A program made the position numbers and the translations under genes. A stretch of DNA of 32,738 nucleotides from Chara braunii (taxonomy: Eukaryota; Streptophyta; Charophyceae; Charales; Characeae): positions 412,147-444,884 of the forward strand of contig BFEA01000663.1 in the NCBI GenBank assembly GCA_003427395.1, given 5' to 3'. Under the pieces are notes generated by a model, which saw nothing but the letters and a program-made list of their open reading frames with translations, did no database searches and had not been told where the DNA came from. Positions 10,369-19,290 of the stretch are shown here, piece after piece; position 1 is the first letter of the stretch; each line of letters begins with the position of its first letter.

Positions 10369-10747
10369 CTTAGATGTCCCGTATGTTTCTTTCGTGTAGA
10401 TGTTATGCAGTAGTTTAGGTATTGTATATTTTTAGTGTGATGATGTCTCTTTTTGGTTGTTTTCTTTTGGATTAGTGGCACTGGCTCCCAACCGGGGTTG
10501 GAGGAGGGGGGGGAGGAGAGGGGGAGATGTGTGGGGGGCGAATTCCACCTGGATCACGTGTTACTTGATCTGTTGAGCAGCCTGAAGGTGTCGCGCGTCG
10601 TTCTCTCCTGCCTCGTATCTCCGCTCGTCCCTTGTCTTCTGGTCTCAATCTATCCATCTCTTAGGTTGATATGTTAACCTGCCCCGTATCCTTCCCTTTC
10701 TCCTTCCTACGCCTCTGCCCAACAACCCTTCTACACGATGTCTTTTG
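10369..10747 (-). other. LINE 5' leader
   Basis: No gene is seen. On the plus strand it holds a G-rich block (10498-10540), so the element RNA would have a long C-rich leader. The outer edge at 10747 is set by the return of satellite sequence. Confidence 0.55.
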
Positions 10748-10790
10748 GATCCTAGCTATCAAAATAACTATTTTTCGAGCTTTCAATAAG
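10748..10790. repeat. 43-bp satellite sliver between LINE and LTR
   Basis: GATCCTAGCTATCAAAATAA followed by CTATTTTTCGAGCTTTCAATAAG matches the satellite unit (GATCATAGCCAGTGCAACAA, then CCTTTTTTCGAGATTTCAATAA). It restarts where the left flank broke off. GATCC at 10748-10752 is the right copy of the candidate target duplication. Confidence 0.8.
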
Positions 10791-10895
10791 TGTGTTATGA
10801 TCCTGGCCAATTTTGAGATATAGATTCATCAGATAGTACAATGCTGTCCAATTGCAGACAGAAATGAATGAACTTGAGAGGAGAGAGGAGATTAG

Positions 10896-10930
<35 letters not shown>

Positions 10931-12042
10931 AAGAAAAAGAAGATGATGTACACCAGCATAGACAAATGACAAAGTTCTTCTTCTTCGCCCAACTCTCTCT
11001 TCCTCCTTATCTCCTCCTCTCGTATTCACACAAGAATAATACAACGTTGAATAGCTGAACCAAAATCAACGTCTGAATCCCTCTTCTACTGCTGGTATCA
11101 CTTGAGGTCCACCATAGTCGTGGCCACCTCCCTCACTCTTCACTGTCATAGGCCGAGGCTATGGCGGACTACTAGGCCTTGCCCAGATGCCCAAAGGACA
11201 ACCCAAAGCAGCCATGGCTGCTCTGGCTCAAGCCGACATGCCTGACTTTGCCTCAAAGCTTCTTGGTGTGGATCAACCCCAACTGGGGCCTTCGTGCTGC
11301 AGCGCCCACCAAGGTGATGAAGATGGCTGCCACCATAGCCAGGTAAGTACCTCTGGCGCTCCTCCCCCTTTTTGTCCCTCTTCCTCCTCCAAGTCCTTGC
11401 TTCTTCCCCAGCGCCGCTGCTCCAAGCTAGCGCTGCTCCAGCCAGCGCTCCAACCAGTGTGTCGCCAAACTTGCACACCGACAATGAGGCTGGGCTTTTC
11501 GCCCGACCTGGAGATATAGCGACCTGCTTGCCTCTTGGGCGGTGACTTCCAGGCTGCTCGGCCTTCCCAGCAACCGGTACCTCCTCCCTTTCGGAGGGAT
11601 ACATCATTGCAAACTCTAATATTGCCCATACATGCCCTGGACTCAAACTGGTTGGACTGGTACCCGCCTAGACCTAGCCTACAACTACTGGGCATCTCAA
11701 AATGCCACTTTTGTCTTCTTCTGCTCGGCCTCCAGTACCCGCACATCTACCTCTTCAGGGTGCGGTACCGGCCTACCTGCTACTTGAGTGTTTCCCCCTG
11801 GTGCAATCCCTCAATGTCAAGGCCACAGGTAATACCGGCCCGAGGGCCCAACGAACGAACAAGTGCCCTTACGGGCCACGCACACAGTCAAGCCAACCAG
11901 CACTTAGACAAACATGCAGTCCAGCAAGTGTGCACACACACAGACTTAGTAGCAAGCGGGAAACTCAACAAGGCATTCAATCCATGAGCAAAACTCGAAA
12001 ATCGGTCGTGTGTTTCAGTCCATGTTTGGTCGGGTTATCACA
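10791..12042 (-). repeat. LTR (3' LTR of the gypsy element)
   Basis: The segment starts TGTG and ends CACA on the plus strand. Its inner end touches a purine-rich tract. The left end abuts satellite sequence. At about 1,250 bp it is within the range of plant gypsy LTRs. It includes a (GAA)n-type microsatellite at 10892-10924 and two open frames of more than 150 codons (11146-11646 minus, 11535-11987 plus). I regard these as chance, because no motif is present. Confidence 0.65.
10892..10924. repeat. (AGA)n microsatellite
   Basis: About eleven AGA/GAA triplets run inside the LTR. A chance open frame through it reads as polyarginine on one strand and polyserine on the other. Confidence 0.95.
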
Positions 12043-12058
12043 CTGCTCCCCCCTCAAG
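12043..12058 (-). promoter_or_regulatory. Polypurine tract of the gypsy element
   Basis: The minus strand reads CTTGAGGGGGGAGCAG immediately before TGTGATAACC of the LTR. This is the place and composition expected for the primer of plus-strand DNA synthesis. It also fixes the LTR inner edge. Confidence 0.75.
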
Positions 12059-12080
12059 AGCGAGGTCCCTTCGAGCGAGT

Positions 12081-13289
12081 AACTCATTCTGAGTCCCCGA
12101 CAAACGCATCGTAGGCAAACAAGGCAAAGAGATTTCGAGAATACTCTGTCGCAGTGAGCTTGGCAGAGATTTTAGGTGCATCATTAGAGGGTATTTGTCG
12201 CTCGTAGGCTTTAACAACGCACGGTGCACTGCACAACTGTTCCTGCTTCGAAATCTAGTATAGATCATCCAACGGGTGGTACATGAAATGAAACTCATAT
12301 TGTCTGTTGCGTTTGTTCCCTACGTGCTGTTTAATTATGTCTATCTCATGTCCGCCTTTGAATGCACGACGAATCATGTCTTCACGGTAATTGAACGACT
12401 TATCATCACGGTGGAGATATAGTTTTGAGGCATGAAACACGGGATATGTGTGCAGATGAGGTGGCACAACAACCACGTATAAAGGCCCAAATTTATCTTC
12501 GCCAATCACATCCGGAACTTCCCACGGACCATAATAGAGTGGGAGAAGTTTACGTGATACTCCCTCTTCTTCTGAAAACTCAGACATCTTGACCCAGACA
12601 TAGCTTCCCACCTCGATATCTAAAGGTCGACGCTTCTTGTTTGCATGATGGATCATTGCATGATGTCGCTTGGTCATTGCTGCAATGGCAACTTTGAGCA
12701 AGCGATCGTACTTGGCCTTGAAGCCAGGCCTGCCGGGTGTTAAACCAATTAGCTGTTGAGGGAATAGGTAGGAGAGCGGATTACGAATCTGCAAACCATA
12801 ATACAGCCTGTTTGGTGTCATGCCGGTGGCAGAATGAATGGAGTTGTTGTACAACCCCTTGAAGAAATACAGCTCTTCATCCCATGTTTCCTGATCCGGA
12901 ATGATTAAAGCGTGGAGAAATTGGAACACAGGCTGGTTGATTTCTTCAGCCAAACCGTTGGCTTCGGGGTGTCGGCCAGATGTCATGCATAGCTTGAGGC
13001 CAGGGAGTTGGGACGTGAAGTTTTTCCATTCAATACTGATGACGCGCGGGTCCTGATCACTCACAAGAGTTTTCGGGGTTCCGAACTGCAGAATGTACTT
13101 CTGTTTGAACTCACGGATCACCAATTCAGTTGGAGCATGACATGGCAAAGGAATCAAATTAAGAAATTTAGAGAAGCGGTCAACAATCACCATGACTTGT
13201 GAGTAGCCGTTCTTACTTACCTTTCCCATGTTGGTGAAGTCGATAGAGACAAACTCACCGGGACCATCGGGAATGGGAAGGGTTGTAAT
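12081..13289 (-). pseudogene. Gypsy integrase with C-terminal tail, two stops
   Basis: The integrase joins the element DNA to the host chromosome. The core shows VIVDRFSKFLNLIP (first Asp), LVSDQDPRVIS (second Asp) and GRHPEANGLAEEINQ (Glu). The usual GMTPNRLYYG motif and a GPWEVPDVIGEDKFGPLY-type fold follow. The zinc domain before it ends at a TGA (13290). A TAG at 12253-12255 lies in YHPLDDLY*ISKQE, and the same frame then runs on to a TGA near 12083. The tail (HEIDIIKQHVGNKRNRQYEF) resembles a chromodomain, suggesting the chromovirus-like branch, but this is tentative. Confidence 0.85.
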
Positions 13290-14132
13290 TCATTGACAGA
13301 CTTGACATTCAGCCACAAACTTTTCAGCAGATCCCTTCATGCCCGGCCAATCAAACTGTCTCAATAGGTTTCCGTATGTCTTTGCCATGCCAAAGTGTCC
13401 ACTCCGGCCATGAGCCAAGTCCAGAAAGTGCGTGCGGAGAGGCTCATGGTTGGGCACACACAAACGGTCATGGTTCCCGTAGCGACAGAAAACCAGTCCT
13501 CCATACTCGTGAAAATCAGGCTGACTGCTGGGATCAGCCCGCAACTGCTCAAGAATGGGACTAAGGTCTGGATCCTTGGTAGTGTGCTCTACAAGCTCCT
13601 CCTTCAGTTTCTTCCTAGGGTCGTCGGAATTCACAAGGCAAGTCATGTACTCAGGGTGGCGAGACAATGCATCAGCAACTCGATTATAACAACCCTTTTT
13701 GTGCCTTAGCTCAAAGTTGAAAATGTCAATTTCATGGAACCAGCGAAGTAAGGTAGGGGACAGGGTAGTTGGTTCTTTGATCCACTTCAGAGTCTCATGA
13801 TCTGAGAACACTTCGACGTGGCGTCCCAAAAGATAGTGCTTCCAACGGTCCAAAGCCATACGCAAAGCATAGAGCTCGCGCATGTAGGTGGAAGTGGCTA
13901 CCTTTTCGTTGGGAATGCGTTTGCTGTAGTATTCGAGCGGTCGTAGGCCATCGCCGTCATCTTGCTGCAGCACTGCGCCAATTCCATTGGGGCTTGCATC
14001 CGTAGTAACTACGAAGGCCAGTTTGGAATCTGCAATGCGGAGTACAGAGTAACTTACCAGAGCTTTTTTTAAAGCTTGAAAGGCGTCCTTGCATGTGGTA
14101 CCCCAAGCGTAAGGAACGCTCTTACATGTTCA
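13290..14132 (-). pseudogene. Gypsy RNase H and integrase zinc-finger segment
   Basis: After a TGA at 14130-14132, the same frame continues with VVTTDASPNGIGAVLQQ (RNase H Asp), RELYALRMALDRWKHYL (Glu) and VFSDHETLKWI (Asp). RNase H removes the RNA template. The segment ends with the HHCC zinc domain of integrase: HFLDLAHGRSGHFG, then ECQVCQ and the TGA at 13290. The frame is otherwise unbroken from the reverse transcriptase. Confidence 0.88.
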
Positions 14133-15053
14133 CCGGGACAACGGGCGTGCAACAGTAGAGAAGCGGGGCACAAACTTCCGGTAGTACGACACGAGACCAA
14201 GGAAAGAGCGCAATTCACGGATGTTTGCGGGTTGAGGCCAATTGCGTATGACCTCAACCTTGGTTGCCTCAGGTTCTAGGCCTGCAACAGACAACCGATG
14301 CCCAAGATAGATGACGTTATCCCTCCCAAACTCTGATTTCTCTAAGTTGAGATGGAGTTGCATCTTCTTGAGGACGGTGAACACTTCCTCAAGATGCTTT
14401 ATGTGTTCCTCCATAGATTTGTTGAAGATCAGTATATCATCAAGGTATACCATCACGAACTGACCAATCTGTTCGCGGAGGACCTTGTCCATGAGGCTTT
14501 GAAAGGTGGTTGGTGCGTTCGTAAGACCAAAGGGCATTACAGTAAACTCGTAAAGTCCATCGTGTGTTTTGAACGCAGTCTTATGCTCGTCCGCAGGATC
14601 GACTTCAATCTGGTAATAGCTAGACTTGAGGTCGATCTTGGAGAAAACCTTGCACCCACCTGCAGCATCAAGCAAGTCATCTATGCGAGGCAATGGATAT
14701 GCGTTCCTTCTTGTGATGCGGTTTAGACCACGATAGTCAATACACATGCGGAGTTTGCTTCCTTTCTTTGGGACAAACAAAACAGGGGCACCAAATTCAG
14801 ACTCACTAGGCTTGATCCAACCCTTCTCAAACATTTCATCAATCTGTTGCCGGAGTTCCTCCAACTCGCCGGATCCCATTCGGTATATATACACAACCCT
14901 TTGGAGGAACAACACCTTTGACCAACTCGATGGTGTGTCGGACCGATCGCGTGGGAACTCCACGTGGTTCGGCCAGAACTTCTGGGAACCGATCAAGTAG
15001 GTTTGGGATGTTTGTTGGGACCGGTGGGAGTGAAGGGTCAGCAAAGGGATCAC
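14130..15053 (-). pseudogene. Gypsy reverse transcriptase, open for 307 codons
   Basis: This copies the retrotransposon RNA into DNA. Visible motifs are GWIKPSESEFGAPVLFVPKK, LRMCIDYRGLNRIT, YPLPRIDDLLD, FSKIDLKSSYYQI (catalytic Asp), FTVMPFGLTNAPTTFQ and VYLDDILIF (the YLDD catalytic box), then FLGLVSYYRKFVPRFS. The segment stops at a TGA in place of the codon after PLSR. Near 14890 the N-terminal part lies in another frame (KGCVYIPNG against VYIYRMGSG); the change coincides with a TATATATA run and looks like a dinucleotide slip. Confidence 0.93.
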
Positions 15054-15960
15054 CTAGATCAGGTCGTGGGTTGCGAATGGATGCAACCGAATCAGAAGTA
15101 GAATAATTTAGATTAGGGGTAGGTAAAGAGGTAGAAGGGCTACAAGTAGAATCACGAGATGTAGTATTGGTACTAGCCGCAAAATTAGATGGCACATGAA
15201 TAGGGTGAACAAAGGCAACATACAACTATTCGTCCTCCTTGTGCTTGCGCCATTTCTTGCAGAACTGCATGGCATTTTGAAAAGTCACTGGGGACTCGTG
15301 CTTCTCACCCAAGAGGACGGGAAGCTCGTTCCCTTGAGCATCTTTGACCATGAAAAGTGACTCCTTCCACTTGGTCCATTCGGATTGGGACTGCAGCCAG
15401 CCCAAGCTAAGGACAACGTCGAAGGGACACTTGTCGAGGACATAGAAGTTCAAAGCGTGGGTGACGGTTTTGTCCTTGTCAAAGGTAGTGCGCATACCTT
15501 TGACTGCATGTGTAGAGGAGACAACTTCCTTGTTGCCTACTTGGGTCCGACAAGGGTTCTGCAAAGCCACTTGCTTCATTCCCAAGCCCACTTTGCGTAT
15601 CTCGTGTGGTGACATAAAGTTAGTAGTCGCACCACAATCAATCAAGACACGGAGATAGCGAGGAAGGGGTGGACTGTGAGGACGATGCGGACTCTGAAGA
15701 GTCGTCTGCCGAGTTCGGACAACTGCACAAATAGCATCTTGGGCATGATGTTGACGAGGATGCAACAACAATGGAGATGGAGACGCATGTGGTAAGTGAC
15801 CTTTCTGCAGAACGTGAAGACTATGAGGTTCAACCAATGACACCTGTAGTTGATATCCAACCAATGACACCTGTAGTTGATATCCAACCAATGACACCTG
15901 TAGTTGATATCCAACACCGGTGTGACGAGGTTTCTGTTGCTGTGAGCCTGACTGAACCAA
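14839..15960 (-). pseudogene. Gypsy aspartic protease and linker to reverse transcriptase
   Basis: The protease cleaves the polyprotein. LRVLIDCGATTNFMSPHEI (near 15655-15600) is the retropepsin active-site motif with Cys in the Ser/Thr position. It is followed by NFYVLDKCPFDVVLSLGWLQ, the usual 'D.VLG..WL' block. A TAG at 15226-15228 separates it from LLDRFPEVLAEP and the start of the reverse transcriptase, in the same frame. Open frame to the right of about 15700 is antisense to a plus-strand coding repeat, so the true N-terminus of the protease part is unclear. Confidence 0.8.
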
Positions 15961-16256
15961 GTCGTCGTATAAACATCGATGAAGTTATCGATAGCATCCT
16001 TGGCGACCAGCAGGTGTCCACACATCCATCTACAACGCCTAACGTCGACGACCCTCGCAACGTCACACCTTTCGTGTCCGCTGCCTTTGCTTTCTCGCAG
16101 CCAAGCTCTTTGACACTGGCAGCCACTTTCACCAGCGGAGGGGAGGGCGAAGTCGGGGGCCTACAACATGTCACATCCCCAAAAAAGTCTAGGGTCGGCA
16201 CTCCGGCTGTCGCAGTGTTGGGCTTGCTTGCACAAACTTCACCGACGAAGGAGTGA
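15771..16256 (+). pseudogene. Plus-strand coding fragment with nonapeptide repeats, unknown
   Basis: The frame is open for 161 codons. It begins with an acidic segment, then three exact copies of QPMTPVVDI, then RRINIDEVIDSILGDQQ and a Ser/Pro-rich tail ending SPKKSRVGTPAVAVLGLL. Copies of 27 bases preserve the frame. The strand agrees with the exon-like piece at 16999 and the Ulp1-like domain at 17289, so I suspect it is an upstream exon of the same gene. Nothing homologous is recognised. Its left part overlaps the gypsy protease frame on the other strand, so only one of the two is real there. Confidence 0.4.
15831..15911. repeat. Three exact 27-bp tandem copies
   Basis: The unit CAACCAATGACACCTGTAGT followed by TGATATC occurs three times without a mismatch. 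It is read as QPMTPVVDI on the plus strand, and as a VGYQLQVSL-type repeat on the minus strand. Perfect identity points to recent slippage. Confidence 0.95.
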
Positions 16257-16998
16257 AGGGACAAACCGACTAGTAAGCGGTGAAGAAAGCCACTATGTAC
16301 TGCATGTCTACACTTCACAAAGCGAGACTGCATCTTCCTTCATAGTCCGGATTTTGGCGGACTTCAGTCCACATCATATACACAGGTCGTGACCACAATG
16401 TCCGTCGATGCGAGGACTTTCCAACTACATGTGATTCGCCTTCATGTGAGTTGGCAAGGTTGCGGGTCAAGGTCACGGGGAACTTCAATAAAAACATTAC
16501 ACTCCATCAGCAAAAGGAACTATTCTTCTATGAAGTGTGTTTTGATTGTAGCATCCCCTTATAAAAATCGCCCCTGGCTGAGAACTTGGTCGCCTCGATA
16601 GAAGGGTTTTTTTTTTTCCTCGTAAGGACAGGTGGGTTAGTCCGCCGATATCCACACTTCCTGTGTCGATGCGTGATGCGGTTAGTCTCTGTGTGTCTGC
16701 TGTACATAGAAGTCCGCCGACCTCCGGACTTCGGTGACTGTTGGTCTTCCGCTATTGTACCTTGTTGTCTATTTCCTTTGTCAAAGGCGGGGGTGTGAAG
16801 CTCTAATACGCTGGTCGTTTTGCTGTCCGGTCACACAAACTTTCCTCAGTGCTCATGGCCATGCAAAATCGAAGTTCAATAATTGGAGAGGTCCTTCGTC
16901 TTGTAGGTTATGTCGTTCTTTTACATTGTCACTTTTGTCGGACTCGTGTTGCGAAACGTGTATTCATTTTCCGTTTTATCTTTCTTTTGTTTTACAGG
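16257..16998. other. No clear gene; possible intron
   Basis: Open frames are short and show no motif. The end, TTTCTTTTGTTTTACAG at 16982-16998, looks like a pyrimidine-rich 3' splice site. It lies directly before the lysine-rich exon-like piece. Short related words (GTCCGCCGA, CGGACTTC) recur but make no clear array. Confidence 0.4.
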
Positions 16999-17265
16999 GG
17001 TAGGGTCATCTCTTAAAAGGAGGTCCTCAAAATATTCGGCACACATTTTGCAGAAAATCATCGGGTTCACGACAAAAAAAAAGATATGTTAAAGGCATCA
17101 GGGGTTGATGTCAAGATCAGGAAGAAGGAGCATGCCATAGCCATTAAGGAGTGTTTCTCACTTCTGCCCCCGGAGAAGGAGACATATCAACGATCTGTGA
17201 CTAGGGGTCAGACCATGTATGAAAAATACTTAGGAAGGCGTCGCGCAATGAAGGACAATCCTTAG
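16999..17265 (+). pseudogene. Exon-like lysine-rich fragment upstream of Ulp1-like domain
   Basis: After a possible splice acceptor, one frame gives SLKRRSSKYSAHILQKIIGF and then meets a run of nine A. Past the run, the coding signal continues in another frame with MLKASGVDVKIRKKEHAIAI and ends LGRRRAMKDNP at a TAG (17263-17265). A single-base indel in the A run would explain the switch. The basic, helical composition precedes a protease domain. No family is recognised. Confidence 0.4.
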
Positions 17266-17288
17266 AACTTCGTTTCTCACTACCCCGC

Positions 17289-17977
17289 GTGTGGGTTGCT
17301 CGATGTTGTGTAGTGCACGCTACAACACGTGGAGCATGTGGGGGAAAATTCGCTACATCAACTGCGCTTCAAAGCTTGCGGGTTTTGGACGACATTATAT
17401 TAGGCTCATTGTCACCTCACACTGTTCTCTCTACGCTCGCTGATGGTCGATTGCGAATTGCTGCAAAAAAATTGTTCACCCTCTTGCATATCGACAATAG
17501 GGCGAATGATGAAGTGATTAATTTTTACATGGTGTTTTTGGGGTCGACCGCATGTGCGGCACATGACATGTCGCCGGACCTTCAAGTCTTCAACTTTAAT
17601 TCGTTCTTCTTTAGTAAGTTGCAACTTCAAGGACACGGCGGGGTGAAAAGGTGGACTAAGAATGTAGATCTGCTTCAGTACGATATTACCTTTGTCCCTG
17701 TCCACAAAGATAATGATCACTGGATCCTCCTTTCCATTAACTTGAGAGACAAGGTCTTCGAAATATTTGATTTTTTCATCGAGTTGTAGCTCATTCGCAG
17801 TTTTACCTTAGTGTTTTCAAGTTGATTGTATAGTATTTGGAACATGAAATATTACATAGTCGGTCGGATAGGAGTTCTAAGTCGATGGCGGCAAACGTTG
17901 TGGTGGAAGGAGTTCCACGACAAGTGGATAGAGTTAGTTGCAGGGTGTTCATGTTGATGTTTGCGACGTTATTGTAA
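17289..17977 (+). pseudogene. Ulp1-like cysteine peptidase (C48) domain, decayed
   Basis: C48 enzymes cut SUMO-type modifiers; plant transposons often carry such domains. Visible are RANDEVINFYMVFLG, FNSFFFSKLQ, VKRWTKNVDLLQYDITFVPV and DNDHWILLSIN, with catalytic His at 17718-17720 and Asp at 17769-17771 (EIFDF). The frame stops at a TAG near 17787. About 100 bases later another frame gives VEGVPRQVDRVSCRVFMLMF, the Gln and Cys (17939-17941) of the active site, and ends with TAA at 17975-17977. The usual DCG is changed to SCR. The gap may be an intron or damage. It could belong to a transposon-captured gene or a host gene family. Confidence 0.72.
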
Positions 17978-18719
17978 CGTGGTGATCGACCATCTTTCAC
18001 GCAACAATTGACAACATGTATAAATACTAAAACGCCATTTTCTTTGATGAATTTGAATGACATCCAAACTTTGTTTTGAAAGTATTTCATTCATTATTGA
18101 TTAAGTTTTATGATACAATACTTATTGTCTGACGCCATATATAGACTTTGTGATCTTTGTCACAAGTGTGTGATTTCTCATACGGCGGGACAGGTTCGCA
18201 TTGCATTCCATGTTTCAAATTTTGCGCAAGACAACATAAGTGTACATATGATTAACGTCAGTTAATATCCGAAATTGCTGTCCTGCACGACAAATTGGTG
18301 TGTGGACGCATGACAAATCACGACAAGTGTATGGGTGTGCGGTTCATTATGCAAAGATCACTAACATCATGTCTTTTGCGTGTGAATAAATTCAAATGCC
18401 TTGTGTCTGCCTACATTACATGTAACTAACAAGTTTGTGTACAAAAACGGAACTTTAGTGCATGGCCAATTAAAGTGCGGATTCGATCGAAAACATGCAA
18501 AATGTTAAGTTTTTGTGTAATACGACATGTGTTGTCGCGGAAAACAATCATGTGTTGCAAAATTAACTGGTTGTTAAAGATGAACGGTGAACATCTTAGG
18601 GTTGTACTTCAACTACTACCCTAACTGTTACAATACTTGAAGATGATGACACAAACTATGTTATAATATATTTAACAAGTATACAATAATACATTGCTCA
18701 TCATAATTATAAACATGAC
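17978..18719. other. AT-rich DNA, no gene seen
   Basis: Stops are dense in all frames. The only frame above 90 codons (17803-18090 minus) is antisense to the end of the Ulp1-like domain. No terminal repeats or RNA genes were recognised. Confidence 0.6.
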
Positions 18720-19290
18720 ATTGTATAGATTTCAACACACATTCAAACAACGGTCGTGGGTGAGAGGATGAGGTTGCCTACCGTTACAACTCTGAATGAG
18801 TCCGGGTCTCATCAAACATCCAAACAACTGTATCGGGCGAGAGGATGGACATGTTTGTGCTACTTAGGAATAACCAAACCAAACATGTCTAACAAAGATA
18901 CAATCATAACACCTTGATCATCACAATTATAAACAAGTATGGATCTCAGCACACTTCCGCATATCGGGCGATTGGATGGGCGTGCGTTTCATTACAATAG
19001 GTCTTCTAAAGAAGTCTGGATCTCAACACACATCCAAACAATCATTTTGGGCGAGAGGATGGACATGCTTGCACACTTTAGGGATAACCTAAAGAAATAT
19101 ATTATCCAACACGGATAAATCATGATACCTTGCTCATCACATTTATGAAGTTTAACAAGTATGAATCTCAGCACACTTCCGCATTTCAAGCAAGTGGATG
19201 GGCGTGCCTATAATTGCATTTCCAAATAAGTACGGATATCACCAAACATCGAAAAAATTGTCTAAGAGGAAAGGATGGGCATACCCACGT
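18720..19290. repeat. Dimeric tandem repeat, period about 220 bp
   Basis: Six related blocks of the form TGGATCTCARCACAC...GGGCGAGAGGATGG start near 18724, 18803, 18939, 19016, 19162 and 19236. Spacing alternates between about 75-80 and about 136-146 bp. So each repeat of about 215-222 bp contains two diverged half-units plus a spacer (for example TGATCATCACAATTATAAAC). No coding is evident. Confidence 0.8.

Larger units (their letters stand above)
2207..10747 (-). mobile_element. L1-like LINE (non-LTR retrotransposon), decayed, about 8.5 kb
   Basis: Read on the minus strand, the element has a G/C-skewed leader (10747 to about 10370), an ORF1 with a nucleic-acid-binding region and a CCHC-type knuckle (10368 to about 7235), an ORF2 with apurinic-type endonuclease, reverse transcriptase and a C-terminal zinc finger (about 7010-2584), a short 3' UTR and an A-rich tail (2233-2207). 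This order is that of plant L1-like elements. It is inserted in satellite DNA, whose sequence resumes in register at 10748. Frameshifts and stop codons occur in both ORFs, so this copy is dead. Its apparent full length suggests a recent insertion, followed by decay. Confidence 0.88.
10791..15800 (-). mobile_element. Ty3/gypsy LTR retrotransposon, one LTR, 5' end missing
   Basis: On the minus strand the order is protease, reverse transcriptase, RNase H, integrase, polypurine tract and LTR, which is the Ty3/gypsy order. Only the 3' LTR (10791-12042) is present. No second copy of it, no primer-binding site and no gag zinc knuckle are found to the right of the protease. The right edge near 15800 is uncertain because plus-strand coding with a triplet-preserving repeat overlaps it. 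The left edge lies directly on a satellite sliver, so the element inserted into, or recombined with, the same satellite that holds the LINE. Confidence 0.82.

Noticed and set aside
11146-11987. Open frames of 166, 157 and 150 codons in the LTR, on both strands
   Set aside because: They overlap in opposite strands, lie inside an LTR and have no motif. GC content explains them.
15791-15810. GTAAGT...CTGCAG as an intron
   Set aside because: Only about 20 bases separate the sites, too short for a spliceosomal intron.
15830-16333. Minus-strand frame of 167 codons opposite the QPMTPVVDI fragment
   Set aside because: It is low in recognisable motifs and covers the same repeat. The plus-strand frame agrees in direction with the Ulp1-like gene. 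This is a judgement and could be wrong.
17803-18090. Minus-strand frame of 95 codons
   Set aside because: It overlaps the Gln/Cys part of the plus-strand C48 peptidase and has no motif of its own.
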